Source: AP-15 sp963797115 (GTDB lineage Bacteria > Pseudomonadota > Alphaproteobacteria > ATCC43930 > CGMCC-115725). From it: a stretch of DNA of 64,000 bases. Position numbers and translations under genes: made by a program. The notes below the pieces were generated by a model, which worked only from the letters and a program-made list of their open reading frames with translations, did not search any database and was not told where the DNA came from. Numbering within the stretch: the first letter of the stretch is position 1; each line of letters begins with the position of its first letter. This document shows positions 43,017 through 51,714 of the stretch, piece after piece. Location: NCBI GenBank assembly GCA_963797115.1, contig CAWCOH010000001.1, positions 2,666,001 through 2,730,000 on the forward strand, in the 5' to 3' direction.

Positions 43017-43355
43017 ATGCGGGCGAAGAAACTAGTCAAGCCAGCCCGAAAGCGAACCGCCTTGGCGGCAAAGTTGGCGCGCTTCGTCGGCCGGCAGCAC
43101 TTCGATCGACTGCGTGATCTCCCTCTGCTGCACCGGTTCGCGGCACGCAGGGCGATCTCAACGCCCGACCCGGTGTTGCTGGCGGTCTTGGCGATCGACC
43201 GTGTCGGCCCAGCCGCGGTGCGCGCCTGCGCATCCGGCGTCGAAGTGCGCGTCGCAGCGCCGGACGAGGCTACCGCAAGGGTGTTGCGCCAGGCACTGGC
43301 TCAGACCGCGCGCCGCCGGGACACCGATCGGCTCATCCGGATCGTCGTCGATTAA
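43017..43355 (+). CDS. Small basic protein of unknown function
   Basis: The 112-residue product has a strongly basic N-terminus (MRAKKLVKPARKRTALAAKLARFVGRQHFDRL) and an alanine/valine-rich middle (VLLAVLAIDRVGPAAVRACASGVEVRVAAPDE). AGGAG lies 8 bp before the ATG and a terminator-like hairpin follows the stop, which supports a real gene. I do not recognise a family. Membrane or nucleic-acid binding by the basic head is possible. Confidence 0.55.
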   Translation: MRAKKLVKPARKRTALAAKLARFVGRQHFDRLRDLPLLHRFAARRAISTPDPVLLAVLAIDRVGPAAVRACASGVEVRVAAPDEATARVLRQALAQTARRRDTDRLIRIVVD

Positions 43356-43357
43356 AG

Positions 43358-43386
43358 ACTTGCCTGGTGTCGGCAAGTTCTTAATT
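43358..43386. terminator. Bidirectional terminator between the small gene and phoB
   Basis: ACTTGCC and GGCAAGT form a 7-bp stem with a 7-nt loop, with TTAAAG on one side and TCTTAATT on the other, so it can serve both converging genes. Confidence 0.65.
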
Positions 43387-43423
43387 GCACCGGGAATGCT
43401 CGATTGGCGCCCGCAGAGGGAGC

Positions 43424-44119
43424 CTAAGGTCCGGGGCGATCGATCGCGTAGCCGGCGGAGCGAACCGTGCGCACGATGTCGTCGACGCAATCCGCATTCA
43501 ATGCTTTGCGCAGCCGCCGGATGTGGACATCCACAGTCCGTGCCTCGACATACACATCGTGCCCCCACACCGCGTCGAGCAACTGCTCGCGCGAGAAGAC
43601 CCGACCGGGGTATCGCAGGAGATGACGCAGGAGGCGGAATTCCGTCGGGCCGAGATGGACCGCCTTCCCGGCGCGCGATACCCGGTGCGCGGCGAGATCC
43701 ATCGTCACGTCGGCGAAATGGAGCACCTCATCCACGGTGGTCGGCTGCGCTCTTCGGATCACCGCGCGCAGTCGCGCGACGAGTTCGCTCGGGCTGAACG
43801 GCTTGACGACATAGTCGTCAGCGCCACTGTCGAGTCCTCGCACGCGGTCGCTTTCCTCGCCGCGCGCCGTCAGCATTATCACCGGCAGCGCACGGGTCTC
43901 GGGTGCTCGCCGAATCCGACGGCACACCTCGATCCCGGAAACGAGCGGCAGCATCCAGTCGAGCAACACGACATCGGGCTTACGTTCGGCGATCTGGACG
44001 AGCGCGTCTTCGCCATCAGCGGCCTCGCAAACCTGAAAGCCTTCTTTCTCGAGGTTGTAGCGCAAGAGCATAACGAGCGGTGCTTCATCCTCGACGATAA
44101 GGACGATGGGCTTGCTCAT
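43424..44119 (-). CDS. phoB: Phosphate regulon response regulator PhoB
   Basis: The 231-residue OmpR-type regulator has a receiver domain (LIVEDEAPLV, phospho-acceptor Asp54 in VVLLDWMLP, KPFS) and a winged-helix domain (HLGPTEFRLLRHLLRYPGRVFSREQLLDAVWG...VDVHIRRLRKAL). Its place after phoU in the pst operon identifies it as PhoB. It should bind the Pho box found upstream of pstS. Its ATG overlaps the phoU stop. Confidence 0.95.
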   Translation of the reverse strand: MSKPIVLIVEDEAPLVMLLRYNLEKEGFQVCEAADGEDALVQIAERKPDVVLLDWMLPLVSGIEVCRRIRRAPETRALPVIMLTARGEESDRVRGLDSGADDYVVKPFSPSELVARLRAVIRRAQPTTVDEVLHFADVTMDLAAHRVSRAGKAVHLGPTEFRLLRHLLRYPGRVFSREQLLDAVWGHDVYVEARTVDVHIRRLRKALNADCVDDIVRTVRSAGYAIDRPGP

Positions 44120-44838
44120 TCCGCTCTCCGGGCTGGATTGACGATCTCGAGGCTCGACAGGTCGCCCTTCGGCCGTGCTTCGGTGAGGGGCGTCCCATGG
44201 ACAAGATAATAGACGTCCTCGGCAATATTTGTCGCGTGATCGCCGACCCGCTCGATGTTCTTGGCCATGAACAGCAAATGCGTGCAGGCGCTGATGTTGC
44301 GCGGGTCTTCCATCATGTAGGTCAGCAGCTCGCGAAACAGGCTCGAATACATTTCATCGAGCTCGGCATCTCGGATCCACACGGCATACGCCCTTTCCGC
44401 GTCGCGAGCGACGTAGGCGTCGATCACCTCCTTGACCAGCAGCTCAGCCAGATGTGCCATGCGCGGCAATGCGTAGACCGGCCGCACCGGCGGCGTCTGA
44501 TTGAGCGCCATCGAGCGTTTGGCGACATTGGCTGCGTAATCGCAAATGCGTTCGAGGTCGCTCGCAATCTTCAGCGCAGCAAAGATCTCGCGCAGATCGC
44601 GCGCCATCGGTTGTCGTAGGGCCAGAAGCCGGATCGCGAGATTGTCGAGATCGCGCTGCAGCTGGTCGACCTTCGCATCGCCTTCGACGACGCTCGCGGC
44701 CAGCTCGCTGTCGCGCTTGACGACGGCGTCGATCGCCGCCGCGAGCTGACTCTCGGCGAGCCCCCCCATTTCGGTGATCGTGTTGCTGACCTTGCGCAAC
44801 TCTTCGTCGTAGCTTTTGACAATGTGCTCGGACGCCAT
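44116..44838 (-). CDS. phoU: Phosphate signalling protein PhoU
   Basis: The 240-residue helical protein shows the two PhoU repeats with their metal-binding motifs (AALKIASDLERICDYAANVAKR and THLLFMAKNIERVGDHATNIAEDVYYLVHG). PhoU links PstSCAB to PhoR and damps the Pho response when phosphate is ample. It sits between pstB and phoB, overlapping phoB by 4 bp. Confidence 0.95.
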   Translation of the reverse strand: MASEHIVKSYDEELRKVSNTITEMGGLAESQLAAAIDAVVKRDSELAASVVEGDAKVDQLQRDLDNLAIRLLALRQPMARDLREIFAALKIASDLERICDYAANVAKRSMALNQTPPVRPVYALPRMAHLAELLVKEVIDAYVARDAERAYAVWIRDAELDEMYSSLFRELLTYMMEDPRNISACTHLLFMAKNIERVGDHATNIAEDVYYLVHGTPLTEARPKGDLSSLEIVNPARRAE

Positions 44839-44862
44839 CGGTCAAATTCTCCGCAACTCGGC

Positions 44863-45699
44863 TCAGCCGAACCGACCTGTGATGTAGTCTTCGGTTTGCT
44901 TCTGCGCCGGGTGGGTGAATATGCGCTCGGTTTCGTCGAACTCGATCAGCTCGCCGAGATACATGAAGGCGGTATAGTCGGAGCTGCGTGCCGCCTGCTG
45001 CATGTTGTGGGTGACGATGGCGATGCAGTAATCGGACTTCAGCTCGGCGATCAACTCCTCGATGCGCTGAGTCGACAGCGGGTCCAACGCCGAAGCCGGC
45101 TCGTCGAGCAGTAGGATCTCGGGTTGGACCGCAATAGCGCGGGCGATGCACAGGCGCTGCTGCTGTCCGCCCGAGAGGCTGAGACCGCTCTGCCGGAGCT
45201 TGTCCTTTACCTCGTCCCAGAGCGCGGCCCTGCGCAGTGCCAATTCGATCCGTTCGTCGAGCTCGGATCGCGCCATCCGCTCGTAGAGACGGATACCGAA
45301 CGCGATGTTGTCATATATCGACATCGGAAAGGGTGTCGGCTTCTGAAAGACCATGCCGATCTTGGCGCGCAGCAGGTTCAAGTCCAATCCTGCGGTCAGA
45401 ATGTTTTCGCCGTCGACCAAAACTTCACCGGTTGCTCGTTGCCCGGGATAGAGCTCGTAGATCCTGTTCAGGATGCGCAGCAAGGTCGACTTGCCGCAGC
45501 CCGACGGGCCGATAAAGGCGGTCACACGCTTGTCATGCAGCGGCACGCTGATGTTTTTCAGCGCCCTGAAACTGCCGTAGAAAAAGTCCACGTTACGCAT
45601 CGCGGCCTTTTGCCGTGGCGTGGGCTCGACAACTGAGATATTGCGGTTGGACGGAACGGTCGGCACGGCAAGCCGAGCAATAGGGTCGTCTGGGCTCAT
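44863..45699 (-). CDS. pstB: Phosphate ABC transporter ATP-binding protein PstB
   Basis: The 278-residue ATPase has GPSGCGKSTLLR (Walker A), LSGGQQQRLCIARAIA (signature), EILLLDEPASALDP (Walker B) and the PstB-typical FFYGSFRALKNISV and NRIYELYPGQRATGEVLVDG. The N-terminus has about 30 extra residues before the ABC domain. The start at 45699 overlaps the pstA stop by 4 bp. The frame extends further upstream through pstA without meaning. Confidence 0.95.
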   Translation of the reverse strand: MSPDDPIARLAVPTVPSNRNISVVEPTPRQKAAMRNVDFFYGSFRALKNISVPLHDKRVTAFIGPSGCGKSTLLRILNRIYELYPGQRATGEVLVDGENILTAGLDLNLLRAKIGMVFQKPTPFPMSIYDNIAFGIRLYERMARSELDERIELALRRAALWDEVKDKLRQSGLSLSGGQQQRLCIARAIAVQPEILLLDEPASALDPLSTQRIEELIAELKSDYCIAIVTHNMQQAARSSDYTAFMYLGELIEFDETERIFTHPAQKQTEDYITGRFG

Positions 45700-46538
45700 T
45701 GCTTGAATGTACCCCACGAGGCGAGAGCCCGAGCGCCGATGTTGAGGCACAGCACGGTGAACGTGATCAGCAGCGCCCCGCCCCAAGCGAGCACCTGCCA
45801 ATCGGCATACGGGCTCATCGCGAACTGAAAGATGACGACCGGCAAATTGGCCATCGGCGCGTTCAGGTTGGTGCTCCAGAACTGGTTGTTGAGTGCGGTG
45901 AAGAGCAGTGGTGCGGTCTCGCCGGCAATCCGGGCGACAGCAAGCATGACGCCGGTCACCATTCCTTGGATCGCCGCGCGGTAGGAGATCATGACGATCA
46001 CCTTCCACTTCGGCGAGCCGAGTGCCGAGGCTGCTTCGCGCAACGTGTCCGGAACCAAGTTCAGCATATCCTCGGTCGTCCGCACTACGACCGGGATCAC
46101 GATGATCGCCAATGCCATCGCCCCCGCCCAGGCCGAGAAATGGCCCATGCGGACGACCATGACCTCGTAGATGAAGAGCCCGACGATGATCGACGGCGCG
46201 CTCAACAGGATGTCGTTGATAAAACGCACCACCTCGCCGAAGCGGCTGCCCCGGCTGTATTCGGCGAGGTAGGTGCCGGCAAGGATGCCGGTCGGTGTTC
46301 CGACCAGGGTCGCGATCAGGGTCATCACCACGCTGCCGAAGATGGCGTTCAACAGCCCGCCTGAGCTGCCGGGCGGCGGGGTCATTTGCGCGAACAATGC
46401 CGGAGTGATCGCGGCGATTCCGTTTTCCAGCAGCGTCCAGAGGACGAGGACGAGCCACAACAGGCCAAACCCGGTCGCCACGACCGACAGGCTCATGACC
46501 AAGCCGTTGGCGATGCGGCGTCGGGCATAGAGGCTCAT
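45696..46538 (-). CDS. pstA: Phosphate ABC transporter permease PstA
   Basis: The 280-residue permease has six hydrophobic segments and the PstA signatures GGLLNAIFGSVVMTLIATLVGTPTGILAGTYLAEY and the EAA loop AASALGSPKWKVIVMISYRAAIQGMVTGVMLAVARIAGETAPLLFTA. It overlaps pstC upstream and pstB downstream by 4 bp each, so the operon is tightly coupled. Confidence 0.95.
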   Translation of the reverse strand: MSLYARRRIANGLVMSLSVVATGFGLLWLVLVLWTLLENGIAAITPALFAQMTPPPGSSGGLLNAIFGSVVMTLIATLVGTPTGILAGTYLAEYSRGSRFGEVVRFINDILLSAPSIIVGLFIYEVMVVRMGHFSAWAGAMALAIIVIPVVVRTTEDMLNLVPDTLREAASALGSPKWKVIVMISYRAAIQGMVTGVMLAVARIAGETAPLLFTALNNQFWSTNLNAPMANLPVVIFQFAMSPYADWQVLAWGGALLITFTVLCLNIGARALASWGTFKQ

Positions 46539-47512
46539 TGGCTCAGCCCTCCCGCCTGCTTTTGCAGCCGCAGCAGCAACACCTTGGCGATCGCCAGCAC
46601 AATGAAGGTGATGACGAACAGGATGAATCCCAGCGCGATCAGCGACGAAAGATAGAGATCGCCGACGGCTTCGGTAAACTCGTTGGCCAACGACGCCGAG
46701 ATCGTCGTCCCCGGCTGCAGAATCGAGGCGCTGATGCGATGCGCGTTGCCGATGACGAAGGTGACCGCCATCGTCTCGCCGAGTGCACGGCCGAGACCGA
46801 GCATGATCCCGCCGACGACGCCGATGCGGGTGAAGGGCAGAACGATGTACCTGACCACCTCGCCCCGCGTGGCGCCAACCGCGTAGGCGCTTTCCTTGAG
46901 GATCGCCGGCACCGTCTCAAAGACATCTCGCATGATCGACGAGATAAACGGCAGCACCATGATCGCAAGGATGAAGCCGGCCGTGAGCACGCCGATGCCG
47001 AGCGGCGGGCCGGCAAACAGCGCGCCGATCCCCGGAACCTGCCCCAGCGAGCCGATGATCGCCGGCTCGATGTATTGCTGGACGAACGGCGCGAACACGA
47101 AGAGGCCCCAGATGCCATAGATGATACTGGGGATCGCCGCCAACAGCTCGATCATCGTCGCGAGCGGCCGCTTCAGCCATCTTGGGCAAATCTCCGTTAT
47201 GAACACTGCGACCCCGAAAGCTACCGGAATACCGACCAGCATCGCGATGGCTGAGGTGACAAGGGTCCCGTAGATCGGGGCGAGCGCCCCGAACTTCTCG
47301 GTCACCGGGTTCCACACATTTGTGAAGAGGAACGGAACCCCGAAAGTCCGCAACGCCGGCAGCGCGCCCTCGACGAGCGCGACCATAACGCCGCCGAGGA
47401 TCAGCAGAACGAGAAGCGCGAACAGGAAGGTGAGGTGGCGGAACAGGAGGTCGCCGATCGCGCCGCCCCGCCCCCTCGCAGCAACTCGCGGCAGCGCAAT
47501 CTCAGCGGCCAC
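46535..47512 (-). CDS. pstC: Phosphate ABC transporter permease PstC
   Basis: The 325-residue permease has the PstC features FGVPFLFTNVWNPVTEKFGALAPIYGTLVTSAIAMLVGIPVAFG and the EAA loop ESAYAVGATRGEVVRYIVLPFTRIGVVGGIMLGLGRALGETMAVTFVIGNA. It partners PstA in the inner membrane. pstS lies 47 bp upstream. Confidence 0.95.
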   Translation of the reverse strand: MAAEIALPRVAARGRGGAIGDLLFRHLTFLFALLVLLILGGVMVALVEGALPALRTFGVPFLFTNVWNPVTEKFGALAPIYGTLVTSAIAMLVGIPVAFGVAVFITEICPRWLKRPLATMIELLAAIPSIIYGIWGLFVFAPFVQQYIEPAIIGSLGQVPGIGALFAGPPLGIGVLTAGFILAIMVLPFISSIMRDVFETVPAILKESAYAVGATRGEVVRYIVLPFTRIGVVGGIMLGLGRALGETMAVTFVIGNAHRISASILQPGTTISASLANEFTEAVGDLYLSSLIALGFILFVITFIVLAIAKVLLLRLQKQAGGLSQ

Positions 47513-47559
47513 GTGTCATCCCTGCCCGTAACCTCGACGTCCCCAAACCGGCGAAAGCC

Positions 47560-48609
47560 CTACGATGCGCGGCCGTTCCACACCGGTTTTCCGTCGGGAC
47601 CTTTGATCAGCTGCCAGCTCTGCTCGACCATTTTAACGACGCTGTCGGGCATCGGTACATAATCGAGGCCCTCTGCCAGCTTGTCGCCGTTCTGATAAGC
47701 CCAGGCAAAGAAATTGAGCGCTTCGCGCGCGACCTCGGACTTGGCTTGCTGCTTGTGCATCAGGATAAAACTCGCGCCGGTGATCGGCCAGCTGTCCTTC
47801 CCCGGCTGGTCGGTCAGCAACAGGTAGAAGTCCTGCGTCTTTGCCCAATCCGCATTTGCCGCGGCAGACTGGAAGGCCTTGATCTCAGGGCTGACGAACT
47901 GGCCATCCTTGTTACGCAACTGCGCGTAGGTCAGCTTGTTTTGTTTCGCGTAAGCATATTCGACATAGCCGAGCGCGCCGGCCGTACGGCTCGCCATCGC
48001 CGAGACGCCCTCGTTCCCCTTGCCGCCGATCCCGGTCGGAAATTGAACCGAGGTGTTTTCGCCGATTTTCTCCTTCCACTCCGGACTTACTTGCGAGAGG
48101 TAGTGCGTGAAGATGAAGGTAGTGCCCGATCCGTCGGACCGGTAGACGGGCGCTATTGCCTGGTCAGGGAGTTTGAGCCCGCTATTGAGGGCAGCGATCG
48201 CCGGATCGTTCCATTTCGTGATCTTGCCCAGGTAGACATCCGCCAACAGCTTACCATCGAGCTTCAGCTGACCGGGTTGGATCCCCGGCAAATTGACCAC
48301 CGGCACGACGCCGCCCATGATCATCGGAAATTGCGTAAGGCCATCCTTTTCGAGATCGGCCGGTTTGAGCGGCATGTCCGATGCGCCGAAATCGACTGTC
48401 TTGGCGGTGATCTGCTTGATGCCGCCACCCGAGCCGATCGATTGATAGTTCATCTTCAATCCGGTCTTCGCCGCATAGGCTTCCGCCCATTTGGCGTAGA
48501 TCGGATAGGGAAACGTGGCGCCGGCTCCGGAAATCTCGGCTGCGTTGGCTACGAAGCCGAAAGCTGCGGCAGCAACTATCCCAAGCACGGCAGTACGAAA
48601 AGCGATCAT
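47560..48609 (-). CDS. pstS: Phosphate-binding periplasmic protein PstS
   Basis: The 349-residue protein starts with a signal peptide (MIAFRTAVLGIVAAAAFGFVANA) and shows the phosphate-binding loops GAGATFPYPIYAKW, SIGSGGGIKQI, RSDGSGTTFIFTHYLS and GNEGVSAMASRTAGALGYVEYAYA. It is first in the pst operon and follows a Pho box. GGAG precedes the ATG. Confidence 0.95.
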   Translation of the reverse strand: MIAFRTAVLGIVAAAAFGFVANAAEISGAGATFPYPIYAKWAEAYAAKTGLKMNYQSIGSGGGIKQITAKTVDFGASDMPLKPADLEKDGLTQFPMIMGGVVPVVNLPGIQPGQLKLDGKLLADVYLGKITKWNDPAIAALNSGLKLPDQAIAPVYRSDGSGTTFIFTHYLSQVSPEWKEKIGENTSVQFPTGIGGKGNEGVSAMASRTAGALGYVEYAYAKQNKLTYAQLRNKDGQFVSPEIKAFQSAAANADWAKTQDFYLLLTDQPGKDSWPITGASFILMHKQQAKSEVAREALNFFAWAYQNGDKLAEGLDYVPMPDSVVKMVEQSWQLIKGPDGKPVWNGRAS

Positions 48610-48684
48610 AGGCGTGCTCCTTCATCGGAGAGGGAGGCCGACCCAAACGGGTCAGGAGCGCTTCTTAATGATCCACTCGTTAAG

Positions 48685-48717
48685 TTTGATGACATTTTAG
48701 TTTCATTTTGATGACAG
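48685..48717 (-). promoter_or_regulatory. Pho box (PhoB operator) upstream of pstS
   Basis: Read on the minus strand, three consecutive 11-bp repeats occur: CTGTCATCAAA, ATGAAACTAAA and ATGTCATCAAA. The first and third match the PhoB consensus half-site (CTGTCAT plus AT-rich spacer) at the required 11-bp phasing. They lie about 75-110 bp before the pstS ATG, in the right place to drive the whole pst-phoUB operon. Confidence 0.88.
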
Positions 48718-48811
48718 CGTCGCGCCGGTACACCGAAGTGGATCAAACGTTCAGCTTCGGTGTGCTCGCATCTATTTCGAATGGAGCGGCGCCACGAAAG
48801 GGAACCGGCAA

Positions 48812-49588
48812 TTAGAAAGCGGTGCTGTCGGGCTTGCGGGCTTCGATCATGGCGGAGGCAGCGTAATTTTCGATGCCTCGGCCCGGTGCCCAGCTCTCGA
48901 CGAGCTCGCGGCTGCCCGGCTTGGTGGTGATGCGAATGTCGGTGAAGCCAGCCGCCGCCAGCCAGTTCTCGATCTGGCAGGTTGTGGCGGCACCGGCCAA
49001 GCACGTGCAGAGCAACGTCGCGTCCGAGGCAAGGTCGGCGGGCAGCGGTGCGGTATTTACAACGTCGGCGATGGCGATGCGCCCATCCGGCTTCAGAACA
49101 CGGAACGCCTCGCGGTAGACCTGCGCCTTGTCGGGGACGAGGTTGATGACGCAATTCGAGATCACCACGTCGGCGGTGTTGTCGGCGATCGGCAGGTGCT
49201 CGATCTCGCCGAGACGGAACTCGACATTCGCGGCCCCGACCCGTTCGGCGTTGGCCCGCGACTTGGCGAGCATCTCATGGGTCATGTCTACGCCGATCAC
49301 CCGGCCGGCGGGCCCGACTTGCTGGGCCGCAAGGAAGCAATCGATCCCTGCGCCGCTGCCGAGATCGACGACCACCTCGCCCGGGCGCATCGCAGCGAGC
49401 GCTTGCGGGTTGCCGCAGCCGAGCCCGAGATCCGCACCCTCCGGTAGGGAGACAAGGTCCGCCTCGGAATAGCCCATGCTGCGGGAGGCGCCTTGCGACG
49501 CGGTGGTGGGCCCGCAGCAACCTGCTTTGCCGGTCGCCACTCCGCCGTACCAGTCGCGCACCAGCTCCTTCGACTTGATCGTGTTCAT
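48812..49588 (-). CDS. arsM: Arsenite S-adenosylmethionine methyltransferase
   Basis: The 258-residue product has SAM motif I VVDLGSGAGIDCFLAAQQVG and the ArsM cysteines: a GCCGPTT region near residue 24, SNCVINLVPDK, and LLCTCLAGAATTCQIENWL. It would methylate As(III) to mono-, di- and trimethylated species. It is transcribed divergently from arsR across a 110-bp region and forms the left edge of the arsenic island, next to pstS. Confidence 0.92.
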   Translation of the reverse strand: MNTIKSKELVRDWYGGVATGKAGCCGPTTASQGASRSMGYSEADLVSLPEGADLGLGCGNPQALAAMRPGEVVVDLGSGAGIDCFLAAQQVGPAGRVIGVDMTHEMLAKSRANAERVGAANVEFRLGEIEHLPIADNTADVVISNCVINLVPDKAQVYREAFRVLKPDGRIAIADVVNTAPLPADLASDATLLCTCLAGAATTCQIENWLAAAGFTDIRITTKPGSRELVESWAPGRGIENYAASAMIEARKPDSTAF

Positions 49589-49634
49589 GATCGCTCCCTC
49601 GGACAGGCGATTTCGATAGTTCGTGAAATATGCT

Positions 49635-49674
49635 TGACAGGCCCGGGTGTCAACATATATTCGATATTCGTTGA
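49635..49674 (+). promoter_or_regulatory. arsR promoter with overlapping dyad operator
   Basis: TTGACA (49635-49640) and TATATT (49657-49662) are spaced by 16 bp, a good sigma-70 promoter pointing to arsR. An imperfect dyad, CAACATATATTCGATATTCG followed by TTG (49652-49674), covers the -10, where a repressor such as ArsR would block initiation. A related TTCGATAGTTCGTGAAAT stretch (49612-49630) lies on the arsM side. Confidence 0.65.
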
Positions 49675-49698
49675 AAAGTTGGAACTCATGACGGCCTG

Positions 49699-50070
49699 AT
49701 GGATCAGAAACACGCGATTGCCGCGCTCGGCGCGCTGGCGCAGGAAACCCGGCTCGAGCTGTTCCGGTTGCTGGTGACTTGCGGTCCTCAGGGGTTGCCG
49801 GCCGGCGTCATCGCCGAGAGGCTCGGGGTGATGCCCTCATCCTTGTCCTTTCATCTGCAGCAGCTGGTGCATGCCGGCTTGATCACGCAGCGGCGTTTGA
49901 GCCGTCAGCTGATCTATTCCGCCGAGTACGGCACCATGAGCGAGCTCATGGCCTACCTGACCGAAAATTGCTGCGGCCGCGGCGCCTCCTGCGTCTCGGC
50001 TTGCAATCCCGCCGACAGCCCTGCCAAAGGAGAGGATGATGAAGCGCCTGCACGTGCACGTATCGGTTGA
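49699..50070 (+). CDS. arsR: ArsR-family repressor
   Basis: The 123-residue winged-helix protein has the ArsR core (LAQETRLELFRLLVTCGPQGLPAGVIAERLGVMPSSLSFHLQQLVHAGLITQRR). A C-terminal cysteine cluster (ENCCGRGASCVSAC) is suited to As(III) binding; this differs from the ELCVC motif in helix alpha-3 of classical ArsR. The reading frame overlaps arsI by 35 bp. It is expected to repress itself and arsM. Confidence 0.9.
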   Translation: MDQKHAIAALGALAQETRLELFRLLVTCGPQGLPAGVIAERLGVMPSSLSFHLQQLVHAGLITQRRLSRQLIYSAEYGTMSELMAYLTENCCGRGASCVSACNPADSPAKGEDDEAPARARIG

Positions 50071-50557
50071 CGATTTGGCTCAGTCGATCCGGTTCTACTC
50101 GGCGTTGTTCGCCGCTGAGCCGACCGTCGTCAAGGATGATTACGCGAAGTGGATGCTTGACGATCCGCGGGTCAATTTCGCGATCAGCAACGGCTGCAGA
50201 CCCGACGGCCGTGCCGCCGGCTTCTCACATCTCGGCATCCAGGCCGAGGACGAGGGCGAGCTCGCTGAGGTCTACGACCGGTTGAGCCGCGCCGAGCGGC
50301 CGATCGTCGAGCAGCAGGCCACGACCTGCTGCTACGCCAAATCCGACAAGCAATGGATTGCCGACCCGCAGGGCGTTCCCTGGGAAACCTTCCTGACATA
50401 CGGCGAGGCCACCGTCTACGGCGACAGAGACTCGCTAACGAAGCTAAAGGAAGCAAACGAGCGAGCGGTATGCTGCGAGCCGGCTACGCGCGCGCAACCC
50501 GTCCCGGAGCCTGTTCAAGCGGAGGCTTGCTGTGCTCCAACCTGCTGTCCCGCCTAA
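50036..50557 (+). CDS. arsI: ArsI/CadI-family C-As lyase (glyoxalase fold)
   Basis: The 173-residue protein is a vicinal-oxygen-chelate fold enzyme (LHVHVSVDDLAQSIRFYSALF, FSHLGIQAE, ADPQGVPWETFLT). The ArsI hallmark vicinal cysteines are in QQATTCCYAKSDKQWI (Cys98-Cys99 from the first ATG). ArsI removes methyl or aryl groups from trivalent organoarsenicals. The C-terminus adds three more Cys pairs (VCCEP, ACCAPTCCPA). Two adjacent ATGs (50036, 50039) are possible starts; both follow a GGAG. Confidence 0.88.
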   Translation: MMKRLHVHVSVDDLAQSIRFYSALFAAEPTVVKDDYAKWMLDDPRVNFAISNGCRPDGRAAGFSHLGIQAEDEGELAEVYDRLSRAERPIVEQQATTCCYAKSDKQWIADPQGVPWETFLTYGEATVYGDRDSLTKLKEANERAVCCEPATRAQPVPEPVQAEACCAPTCCPA

Positions 50558-50601
50558 TCTAAGAGGCTCGCCAAAAAATGAAGCGAACATTATCAAAGGG
50601 T

Positions 50602-50682
50602 CGTCACCCCCGCGACAGCGGGGGTCCAGGGCAACGGCTTAAGTCTTGGGCCCCTGGATTCCCGCTTTCGCGGGAATGACGG
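50602..50682. repeat. Interspersed imperfect palindrome (REP-like)
   Basis: CGTCACCCCCGCGACAGCGG at one side is matched by CCCGCTTTCGCGGGAATGAC at the other, with CCAGGG/CCCTGG arms between. This is the familiar proteobacterial dispersed palindrome. It fills part of the 285-bp gap between arsI and the arsR-arsC fusion; the rest of the gap shows no gene. Confidence 0.7.
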
Positions 50683-50842
50683 ATAACCCACTGAGAATTC
50701 GTCATTCTTTCGGGTTTAAGAGCGGCCCGTGACGCAGCGGCCTGTGAGGTAACCGGCGACGCAGGCTTCGCGAAGACAGGGCGGCTCCCGCCCCTCACAA
50801 AAAAGACGTGCGCGGGCTGCCCATATCTATTATTCCAGAATC

Positions 50843-51712
50843 ATGGAAGCGAATGATGCTGCGCGGATCTTCGGGGCCCTGGCGCAAGGCAGTCGGCTGG
50901 AGGTCCTGAGGCTGCTGCTCGCGCAAGGCCCAAACGGGCTGTCGGCCGGCGAGCTGGCCGACCGGCTCGGCACCCCGGCATCGACGACGTCTTTTCATCT
51001 GAGTGCCCTCGAGCGCGCCGGCTTGATCTCCGCCACCCGACAGGGCCGCCAGATCATCTACGCGGTGCGGATCGTCACGCTTCGCGAGCTGCTGGTCTTC
51101 TTGACCGAGGCCTGCTGTGGCGGCCGTCCCGAGCTTTGCGGGGACATCTCCGAGCTCCTGCCGCCCCTTCCCAAAGAAAGCCCGTCGATGACCCCAGCGT
51201 TTAACGTGCTGTTCGTATGCACACACAATAGCGCTCGGTCGATCATGGCTGAGGCCATCCTCGCCAAGGTCGGCGGCGAACGCTTGCGCGCTTATTCCGC
51301 CGGGTCGGAGCCGAGTGACGAACCGATGCCGGAGGTCATGGATAAACTCCATGCCCTCGGCCATGACGTGTCGCGGTTGCATTGCAAGTCGTGGAACGTG
51401 TTCACGGGTCCGGATGCGCCGCGGGTCGATTTTTTGATCACCCTCTGCGATACCCAGGACAGCCAGACCTGCCCCGATTTCGGCGACAAGGTGGTGACCG
51501 GGGTATGGTCACTGCCCGATCCGGCCAAGTTCACCGGCAGCAAGATCGAGCGGACCGCGCTGCTCAACGAGCTTTATGCCAGCCTTCACCGCCGGATCAT
51601 GATTTTCATCAATTTGCCCTTTGCCACACTCGAACGTATGGCGCTGAAGGCTCGCCTCGACGAAATCGGCGAGGGACCGGTCGGCGCGATAGCGCGAACC
51701 GGAGGGCGCTAG
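50843..51712 (+). CDS. ArsR-ArsC fusion: repressor domain plus thioredoxin-type arsenate reductase
   Basis: The 289-residue protein joins an ArsR winged helix (LAQGSRLEVLRLLLAQGPNGLSAGELADRLGTPASTTSFHLSALERAGLI, then EACCGGRPELC) to a low-molecular-weight phosphatase-type ArsC. The ArsC part starts near residue 118 (NVLFVCTHNSARSIMAEAIL, catalytic Cys126-X5-Arg132) and keeps LCDTQDSQTCPDF with further redox cysteines. It could reduce As(V) and sense As(III) in one polypeptide. A 51-residue C-terminal helical part completes the ArsC fold. The gapdh ATG follows 2 bp after the stop. Confidence 0.9.
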   Translation: MEANDAARIFGALAQGSRLEVLRLLLAQGPNGLSAGELADRLGTPASTTSFHLSALERAGLISATRQGRQIIYAVRIVTLRELLVFLTEACCGGRPELCGDISELLPPLPKESPSMTPAFNVLFVCTHNSARSIMAEAILAKVGGERLRAYSAGSEPSDEPMPEVMDKLHALGHDVSRLHCKSWNVFTGPDAPRVDFLITLCDTQDSQTCPDFGDKVVTGVWSLPDPAKFTGSKIERTALLNELYASLHRRIMIFINLPFATLERMALKARLDEIGEGPVGAIARTGGR

Positions 51713-51714
51713 AC

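Noticed and set aside
44863..46458. 531-codon frame including pstB
   Set aside because: The upstream part reads through pstA in the wrong frame; PstB homology starts just after the ATG at 45699.
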